Source: Bradyrhizobium sp. AZCC 1721 (GTDB lineage: Bacteria; Pseudomonadota; Alphaproteobacteria; Rhizobiales; Xanthobacteraceae). From it: 64,000 nucleotides of DNA. A program made the position numbers and the translations under genes. The notes beneath the pieces were generated by a model. That model worked only from the letters and a program-made list of their open reading frames with translations, ran no database searches and was not told where the DNA came from. Location of the stretch: NCBI RefSeq assembly GCF_036924715.1, contig NZ_JAZHSB010000001.1, positions 4,021,001 through 4,085,000 of the forward strand, in the 5' to 3' direction. Shown piece by piece: positions 8,090 to 16,347 of the stretch; within the stretch, counting starts at the first letter, position 1, and each line of letters begins with the position of its first letter.

Positions 8090-9514
8090 ATGGATATTGG
8101 CACCGACGATCTGCACTACCTTGAACTCACGGAGCTTGCGGCATGCATCAGGGCCCGCAAGATTTCTCCGCTGGAAGCAACGCGCGCGCAACTCGATCGC
8201 ATCGCCGCTCTGGATGGCGAACTCGGCAGTTATGTCCGGGTGATGGCCGATGCTGCGATGGCGCAAGCCGAAGCAGCCCACGCCGAAATCGCAGCAGGCC
8301 GGTATCGCGGACCGCTCCACGGTATTCCGATTGCGGTGAAGGATCTATTTTGGACAAGGAATGTTCCAACCGCTGCCGGTACCGTCGTCCACAGCGATTT
8401 TCGGCCCGATGAAGACGCAACCGTCGTGCACCGCCTGAATGAAGCCGGCGCAGTCGTGCTGGGGAAGCTGCAACTCACGGAAGGCGCCTATTCCGACCAC
8501 CATCCATCTGTAACGCCGCCGAAGAATCCGTGGAATTCGGAGTATTGGCCGGGCATTTCATCAAGTGGCTCGGCAGCCGCTACTGCAGCGGGGCTCTGCT
8601 ATGGCTCGCTCGCGTCCGATACCGGCGGTTCGATCCGCTGGCCATGTGCCGCCAATGGTCTTACCGGCTTGAAGCCAAGTTGGGGACGCGTCAGCCGCCA
8701 CGGCGTGTTTGAACTGGCAGCGACATTGGACCATGTCGGGGTCATTGCGCGGAGCGCGATGGATGCCGGCGCCATGCTTGGCGTCATCGCCGGGCGCGAT
8801 CATGCCGATCCGACAGCCGTCCTCGATCCTGTGCCCAACTATCTGGCTGCGGCGGAGCAGGACGTAAGAGGCCTGCGGATTGGCTTCGACCCGAAGTGGA
8901 GCAGCGACGGCGTAGACGTTGCGACCCAACAGGTGCTGGGCGAAGCAATCAAGGCGTTACGTGCGCTTGGCGCTGACATCGTCGATGTGCGGTTTCCCGA
9001 CGTGAAGCAGGCCGTCGCCGACTGGGTTCCGAATTGCGCGGTGGAGGCCGCGGTCGCGCACGATGCAACTTATCCCGCGCGCAAAGATGAATATGGTCCG
9101 ATCCTCGCCACCGTTATCGAGGCAGGCCGCGCGTTGTCCGCTTCCGACTACCAGAGGATCCTGCTGCGGCGGCTGGAATTGCGCGGCCGGATCGCATCGC
9201 TGTTCGAGACAATCGATCTGCTGCTCATTCCGGTTCACCCATTCCCACCCTTGACGCTCGCCATGATACGAACGCTCGGCGACCGGCCGGACCTGATCGC
9301 CAGATTGCAGGAATACACCTGCCCGTTCAACATGACCGGTCACCCCACGATCACGCTGCCCGGCGGTTTTTCCGCAACCGGAATGCCGATCGCGTTTCAG
9401 CTTGTAGCCGCCGATCTGGACGAAGCCACGCTGATACGCGCTGGCGCAGCATTCCAGAGGGACACATCCTGGCATCGCCGCCATCCGTCGCTGAGCCCAT
9501 GGAGGCAACATTGA
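8090..9514 (+). CDS. Amidase-signature family amidase
   Basis: 474 residues, normal for the amidase-signature family. Catalytic features are visible: Lys in PIAVKDLFW (about residue 84), the glycine/serine-rich stretch ISSSGSAAATAAGLCYGSLA with the cis-Ser, and the nucleophile Ser in DTGGSIRWP (about residue 182). It hydrolyses an amide C-N bond; GatA is unlikely because gatB and gatC are absent here and the C-terminal half differs. GGAG at 8081-8084 is the ribosome-binding site. The last 16 bases overlap the MFS transporter gene, so import and hydrolysis of one substrate are probably coupled. The substrate is unknown. Confidence 0.88.
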   Translation: MDIGTDDLHYLELTELAACIRARKISPLEATRAQLDRIAALDGELGSYVRVMADAAMAQAEAAHAEIAAGRYRGPLHGIPIAVKDLFWTRNVPTAAGTVVHSDFRPDEDATVVHRLNEAGAVVLGKLQLTEGAYSDHHPSVTPPKNPWNSEYWPGISSSGSAAATAAGLCYGSLASDTGGSIRWPCAANGLTGLKPSWGRVSRHGVFELAATLDHVGVIARSAMDAGAMLGVIAGRDHADPTAVLDPVPNYLAAAEQDVRGLRIGFDPKWSSDGVDVATQQVLGEAIKALRALGADIVDVRFPDVKQAVADWVPNCAVEAAVAHDATYPARKDEYGPILATVIEAGRALSASDYQRILLRRLELRGRIASLFETIDLLLIPVHPFPPLTLAMIRTLGDRPDLIARLQEYTCPFNMTGHPTITLPGGFSATGMPIAFQLVAADLDEATLIRAGAAFQRDTSWHRRHPSLSPWRQH

Positions 9515-10794
9515 GTGCCCAGTCGGCGTTGCCCAATTCCCGCATCTTCTATGGATGGTTTGTGGTGGCTGCCGCTTTTGCCGTGACCTTTGTCGGCTTC
9601 GGCTCCGCCTATACGTTCGGCGCGTTTCTCGACTCGTTGCAGCGTGATTTCGGCGCCTCGCGTGGTTCGGTGTCGCTGATATTTTCGTTGGCCGGCTTTC
9701 TCTATTTCGGCCTCGGCATCGTCAGCGGTCCCCTCGCCGACCGCTATGGCTCGCGCCGTCTCGCGCTGGCGGGCATGCTGCTGATCGGCCTCGGGCTTGC
9801 CGCGGCAAGTGCCGCGCGCAACCTGGTCGAGGTGTACGCAGCCTACGGCCTTGGCGTCGGACTCGGCGTCGGCTGCGCCTATGTCCCGGCGGTCGGCGCG
9901 GTACAGCGCTGGTTCGTGCGGCGGCGGGGCTTTGCCTCTGGTCTCGCCGTGAGCGGGATCGGGGTTGGCACACTGGTGATGCCGGCGCAGGCAACGTTCC
10001 TGATCGAGACGCTCGGATGGCGCGGCGCCTATCTTGCGCTCGGCGCATTCGCCGCGATTGTCGGCGGGGGGATGGCGCTCCTTCTCGAGAACGATCCGCG
10101 CGGCCGGGGCCTCAATCCCGACGGCGATCCACTCCAGCAGGGAGCCATGTTGACACGGGCCGAAGGTGCGTCGGTGCGCGAGGCGATCCGGTCGCGACGC
10201 TTCATCTCGCTATACGCCGCCTGCCTGATCTGCTCGTTCGGCTTGTTCGTGCCGTTCGTGCATCTCGTTCCCTATGCCGGGGACCACGGCGTCCCGGCCA
10301 CATCCGCCGTGCTGCTGCTCGGCATCATCGGCATCGGCAGCACGGCCGGCCGGTTTTTCCTCGGCGGTGTCGCCGACCGGATCGGCCGCCAGTCCGCCCT
10401 GCTGCTGCTCTTCGCAGGCATGGCGATCGCGTTAGCGATCTGGACGATCTCGACGACATTCTGGCCGCTTGCCATTTTTGCGTTCGTCTACGGCATGATT
10501 TACGGCGCCTGGGTCGCCGTGCTTCCGGCCGTGGTGATGGATTGTTTCGGCGGCCGCAACGTCAGCGGCATCATCGGCATTCTCTACACGAGCGTCGCCT
10601 TCGGAACCCTGATCGGTCCCAGCGCTGCCGGCTTCGCGTTCGATCTCACCCACGACTATACGCTGCCGATCCTGGCCGGCGTTGCCGCCAACATCCTTGC
10701 AGCGATCATCGTCGTCACGACCCGAATGCCTGGGGATGGCCGGAACCCGACCCTCCCCTGTGGTTGTCACAGCCCACACTCGCCACCGAGCTAA
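9499..10794 (+). CDS. Major facilitator superfamily transporter (OFA/monocarboxylate-like)
   Basis: 431 residues with about twelve hydrophobic helices. The loop between helices 2 and 3 carries the MFS signature GPLADRYGSRRLALAG, and the second half repeats it as GGVADRIGRQSALLLL. YGWFVVAAAFAVTFVGFGSAYTFGAF at the N-terminus resembles oxalate/formate or monocarboxylate antiporter-like MFS proteins. It overlaps the amidase stop by 16 bases, which implies translational coupling and a shared substrate, such as an amide or the acid released from it. It acts in the inner membrane. The exact substrate cannot be read from sequence. Confidence 0.85.
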   Translation: MEATLSAQSALPNSRIFYGWFVVAAAFAVTFVGFGSAYTFGAFLDSLQRDFGASRGSVSLIFSLAGFLYFGLGIVSGPLADRYGSRRLALAGMLLIGLGLAAASAARNLVEVYAAYGLGVGLGVGCAYVPAVGAVQRWFVRRRGFASGLAVSGIGVGTLVMPAQATFLIETLGWRGAYLALGAFAAIVGGGMALLLENDPRGRGLNPDGDPLQQGAMLTRAEGASVREAIRSRRFISLYAACLICSFGLFVPFVHLVPYAGDHGVPATSAVLLLGIIGIGSTAGRFFLGGVADRIGRQSALLLLFAGMAIALAIWTISTTFWPLAIFAFVYGMIYGAWVAVLPAVVMDCFGGRNVSGIIGILYTSVAFGTLIGPSAAGFAFDLTHDYTLPILAGVAANILAAIIVVTTRMPGDGRNPTLPCGCHSPHSPPS

Positions 10795-10912
10795 CCATTC
10801 ATTAACCAGACTTCCTAACGTCAATTCCATCTCGGCGCGGTATCGAATCTATTGGCCGGGTTTCGGAGAACGCCGCTTCCGGCAGTTCATTTCCCGGCCG
10901 CGATCGCGTTCC

Positions 10913-13639
10913 ATGGCTTCGACCGGCACCAGATCATTGAGGATCGCGTCCGTCTTTCGCGGCGGCCCGATCCGCTGGTTGATCCTGGGCGGCACGCTTT
11001 TGATCGCCACCATCGCGATCGGCGCGACCATCATGGCCGGCAATTTCCGCGAGCGCGCGCTGCGCAACAGCGAACGTGAGCTGGAAAACACCGTGCTGCT
11101 GCTCGCCCGCCATTTCGACCAGCAGCTCGAAGATTTTCAGGTCGTTCAGAAGGACCTGATCGCGTTCATGCGCTCCAGCGGGATCGCCACGCTCGAAAAC
11201 TACAAGCGCCGGATGTCCGGCCATGACATCCATCTCATCCTGAAATCCAAGATCGACGCGCTGTCCTATGTCGGTGGCATCAACATCTTCGACGCCGATG
11301 GCAATCTGATCAATGCGTCGGCCGCCTGGCCGCCGCCGCCGGTCAATTCGGCGGACCGCGCTTACTTCAGAACATTCAAGTCCGGCCCGCAATCGCCGGA
11401 GATGCTGGTCCAGGCGGTCTACAGCCGCATCACCGGCGCCTGGACCACCGTGATCGCGCGCAAGATCACCGGGCCGAACGGCGAACTCCTCGGCGTCATC
11501 GGCCGCGGCATCGAACCCGTCCATTTCGAAAAGTTCTTCGCAACCGTAGCCCTCGGCCCCGGCGCCTCCATCGCCATGCACCACAGCGACGGCACGCTGC
11601 TGGCCCGTTACCCGCACGTGCCGGAGCTGATCGGCAAGAACTTCAGGACCGGTCCGGCCGCCCAGCGGCAGGTCTTCGAGCTGCCCCGCAGCACCTCGCG
11701 CCTCACCAGCCCGATCGACGGCGAGGACCGGTTGATCGCGTCCCGCGCGCTGACCAATTTTCCGCTTCTGATCGTCGCCTCGATCACGACATCGGCCGCG
11801 CTGGCCGACTGGCGCGAGCAGATCGGAATCCTGATCGCCGTCACCGGGTTTTCCGTGCTGGCGATCGCCGCCCTGCTGTTCCTCGTCGTCCGCAAGCTTT
11901 CCTATCAGCACCGCGCATCCAAGCAGCGGCTGACGCTGGAAAAGCAGCGTCTCGACACCGCCGTCAACAACATGACGCAGGGCCTGTTGCTGTTCGATGC
12001 CAGGCGGCAGCTCATCATCTGCAACAGGCGATACCTCGAAATGTATGGCCTGTCGGCCGATGTCGTGAAGCCGGGTTGCAGCTTCCGCGAGGTGATCGCC
12101 CATCGCAAGGAGACCGGCTCGTTCGTCGGCGACATCGATCACTACGTCGAGATGGTGCTGCGCGACATCGCGCACCGCAACGCCATGGTGATATCCACGC
12201 CCGACGGGCGCTCGATCCAGGTCGTCAACGAACCGGTGGCGGACGGCGGATGGCTGGCGACCCATGAAGACATCACCGAGCGGCGGCGCGCCGAGGAGCG
12301 CATCACCCACCTCGCCCATTACGACTCGCTGACCGATTTGCCGAACCGCACCCTGTTCCACGAGCGGCTCAAGCGCGAATTGTCTTACGTCGCGCCGAAC
12401 CGGCCAGTGCTCTATATCGATATCGACGAATTCAAGAGCGTCAACGATTCGCTCGGCCACATGATCGGCGACGAACTCCTGAAATCGGTCGCGGCCAGCC
12501 TCGCCGCCTGCACGCGGAGATCCGATTTCGTCGCCCGGCTCGGCGGCGACGAATTCGCCATCGTGCAGACCGGGATCGATGATATCGACGACGTGATGAA
12601 GCTCGTCAGCCGCATCTTCGAGGCGATCCGCTCGCCCTATCAATGCCTCGGCCACCAGGTCACCACTGACGCCAGCATCGGCATTGCGCTCGCGCCGCAA
12701 GACGGATCCGATATCGACCAGATCCTGAAGAACGCGGATCTGGCGATGTACGCCGCCAAGGCCGCCGGCCGCCGCACCTATCGCTTCTTCGAACCGGACA
12801 TGGAAGCCGAGGTCCGCGCCCGCCGCAGCTTGGAAATGGACCTGCGCCAGGCGCTCGTCGATGGCGGCTTCGAGGTCTATTACCAACCATGTCTGAGCCT
12901 GCAGACCAACGCGATCACCGGCTGCGAGGCGCTGGTGCGCTGGCGCCATCCGCAGCGCGGCATGATCTCGCCCGGCGAATTCGTGCCGCTCGCAGAGGAC
13001 ACCGGCCTGATCAACCAGCTCGGCGAATGGGTGCTCACCACCGCCTGCAAGGAGGCAGCGACCTGGCCCGGCGATGTCAGGCTCGCGGTCAACGTCTCGC
13101 CGATTCAATTCAGGAGCGGCACGCTGGCGCTGAAGGTGATGGCGGCGCTCGCCGCATCGGGCCTCGCGGCGAGCCGGCTGGAGCTTGAGATCACCGAGGC
13201 CGTCCTGATCCGCGATGACGAGGCGGCGCTCGCCGTGCTGCACGACCTTCGCGCCATCGGGGTTCGCATCGCGCTCGACGATTTCGGCACCGGCTATTCC
13301 TCGCTGAGCTATCTGCAGCGTTTCCCGTTCGACAAGATCAAGATCGACCGCTGCTTCATCACCGATATCGCCGAGCCGGAAGGTTCGTCCTGTATCGTGG
13401 AGGCGGTGGTGAACATCGCCGCCGAACGCCACATGACGACGACTGCCGAAGGCGTCGAGACCGAACAGCAGCGCGACTTGCTGCGCGAGCTCGGTTGCTC
13501 GGAAATGCAGGGCTACCTGTTCAGCGCACCGAAGCCGACGGCAGAGATCAGGCCGCTGTTGCTGGCGGACCGGCAGAAGCCCGAGGCGGCACCGACGAAC
13601 CGGCCGCGCCGGCGCAAACCGGTTGTGCGGACGGCGTAG
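10913..13639 (+). CDS. Cache-PAS-GGDEF-EAL cyclic-di-GMP turnover protein
   Basis: 908 residues from the ATG at 10913, chosen because upstream codons give a basic, non-membrane leader overlapping the MFS gene. Order: membrane helix (about 18-40), periplasmic dCache-like sensor (about 50-295), second helix (about 303-326), PAS (about 340-460), GGDEF (about 465-620) and EAL (about 640-880). The cyclase motif GGDEF is intact and preceded by RRSD, an RxxD inhibitory site. The phosphodiesterase shows EALVRW and DDFGTGYSSL. Both catalytic domains therefore look functional, and the sensor would set the balance of c-di-GMP made or destroyed. No linked target gene is obvious. Confidence 0.93.
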   Translation: MASTGTRSLRIASVFRGGPIRWLILGGTLLIATIAIGATIMAGNFRERALRNSERELENTVLLLARHFDQQLEDFQVVQKDLIAFMRSSGIATLENYKRRMSGHDIHLILKSKIDALSYVGGINIFDADGNLINASAAWPPPPVNSADRAYFRTFKSGPQSPEMLVQAVYSRITGAWTTVIARKITGPNGELLGVIGRGIEPVHFEKFFATVALGPGASIAMHHSDGTLLARYPHVPELIGKNFRTGPAAQRQVFELPRSTSRLTSPIDGEDRLIASRALTNFPLLIVASITTSAALADWREQIGILIAVTGFSVLAIAALLFLVVRKLSYQHRASKQRLTLEKQRLDTAVNNMTQGLLLFDARRQLIICNRRYLEMYGLSADVVKPGCSFREVIAHRKETGSFVGDIDHYVEMVLRDIAHRNAMVISTPDGRSIQVVNEPVADGGWLATHEDITERRRAEERITHLAHYDSLTDLPNRTLFHERLKRELSYVAPNRPVLYIDIDEFKSVNDSLGHMIGDELLKSVAASLAACTRRSDFVARLGGDEFAIVQTGIDDIDDVMKLVSRIFEAIRSPYQCLGHQVTTDASIGIALAPQDGSDIDQILKNADLAMYAAKAAGRRTYRFFEPDMEAEVRARRSLEMDLRQALVDGGFEVYYQPCLSLQTNAITGCEALVRWRHPQRGMISPGEFVPLAEDTGLINQLGEWVLTTACKEAATWPGDVRLAVNVSPIQFRSGTLALKVMAALAASGLAASRLELEITEAVLIRDDEAALAVLHDLRAIGVRIALDDFGTGYSSLSYLQRFPFDKIKIDRCFITDIAEPEGSSCIVEAVVNIAAERHMTTTAEGVETEQQRDLLRELGCSEMQGYLFSAPKPTAEIRPLLLADRQKPEAAPTNRPRRRKPVVRTA

Positions 13640-13660
13640 TTTTACAACACTGCTTACCAC

Positions 13661-13741
13661 CGTCATTGCGAGCGGAGCGAAGCAATCCATCGTTCCGCAC
13701 GCGGGGTGACAATGGATTGCTTCGCTCCGCTCGCAATGACG
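13661..13741. repeat. Perfect 30-bp inverted repeat (REP-like)
   Basis: Two perfect 30-bp arms (13661-13690 and 13712-13741) beginning CGTCATTGCGAGCGGAGCG, separated by 21 bp. The CATTGCGAGCG...GAAGCAATCCA core is a widespread palindromic repeat in alphaproteobacteria (recollection). It lies 21 bases after the GGDEF-EAL stop and could end transcription or protect the 3' end, although no U-tract follows. Confidence 0.8.
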
Positions 13742-13817
13742 CTGAGATACACGTTCGCATTCTCGCAACATGATTTGCCCGAGTTGTACTGTATCGCTTC
13801 GCCCTAAAATTGAGAGG

Positions 13818-14670
13818 GCGCAGGGAATGCCGGGTGCTTGCTGCACCCGCGGTCTCGTGTGCAAACGCACTTAAGAAATGCGCACACGAGCATACAGGTA
13901 CAGCCGGAGCAGCCCGGCATTCCCTGCGCGATGGTTTGATGGCTTATGCCGCGCTCTCCCTGGAGACGAATTCCTTTTGCCTCCATCGCCGACAGATTGG
14001 CGATTCATCGAACCCGGTCGGGTTTCGAAGAACCTCCGCCGGCTTAACACCAGCCACGGGTGCCAGGACCACACGGTTTTGCCGTACGCAGCTTCCTCTG
14101 CCAGAGACTTCAACCAGCCAAGTGCTTGCCGGCCAAAGACCTAACGGAGGCGTTTAAGCGCCGTACGTCCTGCGCGCTGTGTTCGCTCACGGATAGCCGC
14201 CCTGCGATCACATCCACGCGCCCGACGCTGCCGCGTCCACCGCAACCCGTCCCAACGTTCGTGACGATGGCCAACGCCCCTCTTCTTCGGGACGGGATGG
14301 CCGGAGTTTTACCGGTGATTTGGGTCTGGCGCGAAGCGGAATATTTTTGATTCCAGGGCTTGACGCGATTTCTGAAAATCCGAAGTGATTTACCCCGGAT
14401 GATCTGCCGGGCCTTCAACGAAAGGTGCTTCCCGCAAATCAGCCATTGGCCCGCATTAGCGCGTAGAGTCGAGGAGAGGCGCGGTGACTTGAGCCATGCG
14501 GCAACGTTCCGTTTCCTCCCCCGCTCATCAAACCGGACGTGCCGGTTTCCGGCATCCGGCTTTCCGACTGGATTCATTGCCGAGCACGGCAGCGGGCCAA
14601 GGTGCACGCGTCGTAGCTGCACCACGCCGAGAGGAATTACGGAATTACGGTGACAGTGTCACCGTAATTC
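13818..14670. repeat. Interspersed non-coding element with nested inverted repeats
   Basis: About 850 bp without a believable protein; short ORFs on both strands are low-complexity and arginine-rich. It opens with a perfect 17-bp inverted repeat (13818-13834 with 13913-13929, GCGCAGGGAATGCCGGG) that encloses smaller stems GGGTGC/GCACCC and CTCGTGTGC/GCACACGAG. Near 14531-14562 there is a hairpin (TGCCGG-TTT-CCGGCA inside AACCGGA/TCCGGCTT) that on the reverse strand resembles the conserved stem found in many bacterial group II introns. It ends in the palindrome at 14642-14670. I recall similar stretches as multi-copy sequences in Bradyrhizobium; copy number was not checked. Confidence 0.5.
14642..14670. 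repeat. 29-bp near-perfect palindrome at the end of the SGNH gene
   Basis: GAATTACGGTGACA and its exact complement flank a single central G. The first eight bases, GGAATTAC, are also duplicated just upstream (14633-14640 and 14641-14648). The ACGGTGACA core is reminiscent of palindromes associated with REP-associated transposases. Its last two bases form part of the stop codon of the hydrolase gene, so it could also serve as that gene's 3' hairpin. Confidence 0.65.
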
Positions 14671-15259
14671 AGCGCCCTTGAGAGACCTTTTGCTTCATCG
14701 CTTTGACTACCAAAGCTTGTATCGGGCCAATAGTCTTTGCCACCATCCGGCTATAGCCCACGCCGTTGAAATGATTGTCTCCCGAGAGGATGAGCGCGGG
14801 ATTTTTGTGGTCCTCAACATTGTAAACTGGTGGGCGAATGAAATAGCTCTCAATACCCTTCGCTCGAAGGCGACCGACAATGCCGGCTACATTTGCATAC
14901 ACTTCCGCACGACTCTTGCCGTGCCTGACCACATCATTGACGCCGACCCAAATAACAGCAACGCGTGTACCTGCCGGCACCGCGGAGTCTAGCCGCGCTG
15001 CGAGACCAGCGCTTGTATCGCCATTCATACCCCCATTGCTGACGCGAACATCCAACCCGCGCGCTCGGAGAGCCGCCTCAAGCTTGCTCGGATAATTCTC
15101 CGAAGGTGAGACGCCCTTGCCATAAACATTGCTGTCACCGATTACGGCGACCTGAACCTGCGCGTAGGCGCCATTCCCATATGCGGTCGCAAAAACGAAA
15201 AAAGCTGCGGTAGTCAGTGAAGCAAAGAAAGCTCGCGGTCGTATCGGCAAAATCATCAT
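14669..15259 (-). CDS. Secreted SGNH/GDSL-family hydrolase (esterase/lysophospholipase-like)
   Basis: 196 residues. An N-terminal signal peptide (about 1-33, ending GAYA) sends it to the periplasm. The SGNH blocks are present: IGDSNVYGKGV (block I, nucleophile Ser), NGGMNGDTSAG (block II Gly/Asn), VGVNDV (block III, GxND) and SGDNHFNGVGY (block V with Asp and His). The layout resembles TesA-type thioesterase/lysophospholipases, but GDSN replaces the commoner GDSL. The TGA stop is embedded in the edge of a 29-bp palindrome. It stands alone between repeats. Confidence 0.85.
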   Translation of the reverse strand: MMILPIRPRAFFASLTTAAFFVFATAYGNGAYAQVQVAVIGDSNVYGKGVSPSENYPSKLEAALRARGLDVRVSNGGMNGDTSAGLAARLDSAVPAGTRVAVIWVGVNDVVRHGKSRAEVYANVAGIVGRLRAKGIESYFIRPPVYNVEDHKNPALILSGDNHFNGVGYSRMVAKTIGPIQALVVKAMKQKVSQGR

Positions 15260-15542
15260 ATGTCCCTAATGGATTGGTTGGATAAAACTGCTGAAGTCGG
15301 CAGATGCGCGTACTGCAAAAAGGCAACAAAGCAAGGCCGGGAAAAGGACCGAAAGCGTACCCATCTAGAAAAATCAGTTCAACAATCTGGACTTACTTAA
15401 TCCTGGTCAATACCCCAAACGGGTGACGCCGCCCGCAGCCCGCCGCGATCGGCGAGCAACACAGCGAAGCCGATTTCCAATCAAACCGTCAGCGGGTTGC
15501 GGCAAAATTCACCTGCCGTGCGGCCGAATTGGATAAGCTCCG

Positions 15543-16064
15543 TTATCGGCGGGAGTCTCTTGCGGCCTGGGCTCTCTTGTTCGCCTGTGACACCCGCCCA
15601 ATTGTTGACCGCGGGAGTTTGATACTTCGTCGGCGACTCGGAATCGCCTTCATGCCTTCATGTGAAGTGGGCTCATTTGTCGGGCGGGAGAATTGCTGTG
15701 CTCTACGAAGAGAAAGCGCTCGCCGGGCCGCTTCTCCCAGCTCCCTCCGCGCCTCAAATTTTTGGAGGCGTGCGAGCTCCTTGTTAACCCGCTTCAGGGC
15801 AGCGACGAAAACCTGCTTGCGATGGAGAGAATGCTCGGCAGTCCCCGAAACGCTTTGGCCCCGCGGTTGGGCGGTGCCTTTGCTGATCCGACGCCGCTGA
15901 AAGGCGAGCGTACGCTCCTTGTCCCGGAGTTTTCTGAGCGATGATTTCAGGTTTTCAAGCGTCGCGCGATCCGCGTCACCAATTTCGGGGTGATGAGAGG
16001 TCTGTATGAGCGCTTTCTCATCGTGATTCAGGATACGTAGCTCGAACTTGCAGGGTGCAGACAT
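15543..16064 (-). CDS. Hypothetical basic, helix-rich protein
   Basis: 173 residues from the ATG at 16064, which follows GAGGTG at ribosome-binding distance. It starts MSAPCKFELRILNHDEK. The middle is strongly helical and charged (ATLENLKSSLRKLRDKERTLAFQRRR, with more Leu/Lys/Arg/Glu helices), suggesting a coiled coil, and the C-terminal third is a basic low-complexity tail. No family is recognised. There is no signal peptide. It lies alone with about 280 bases on each side in which I see no gene. It may be a genuine lineage-specific protein; a chance ORF is possible. Confidence 0.45.
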   Translation of the reverse strand: MSAPCKFELRILNHDEKALIQTSHHPEIGDADRATLENLKSSLRKLRDKERTLAFQRRRISKGTAQPRGQSVSGTAEHSLHRKQVFVAALKRVNKELARLQKFEARRELGEAARRALSLRRAQQFSRPTNEPTSHEGMKAIPSRRRSIKLPRSTIGRVSQANKRAQAARDSRR

Positions 16065-16347
16065 ATGACACCTCATACGTGCAACTTGTTGCCTCGCCGT
16101 CGCGGCGCCAGCCAACGTTGCCAATCATATCCACGGTGCGTTTCCGGGGCTCTCACGATAGCTTGAAGAACTACGATGACGGTCCTGGACTGGACTGCCC
16201 CCGGAATGAGACACGATAATTTCTGTGACAGGCTCATTTCGAGGATGACCTGTGGCAGCATGTAACCTGCGTGAGCGCTGCGATATGCAGGGATGAACCA
16301 AACCCGGACGGCGGCTTCGCTCATCCGGGCTTCGATTGCCACGACGA

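Noticed and set aside
10934..13870. Very long reverse-strand ORF (978 codons) opposite the GGDEF-EAL gene
   Set aside because: High-GC codon bias makes the antisense frame open; the translation is His/Arg/Gly-rich with no domain, while the forward frame has complete Cache, PAS, GGDEF and EAL domains.
14110..14625. 171-codon reverse ORF (MVQLRRVHLGPLPCSAMNPVG)
   Set aside because: Lies within the repeat element; Arg-rich, no domain, and its VGKPDAGN...RFDERG portion is a translation of the intron-like hairpin.
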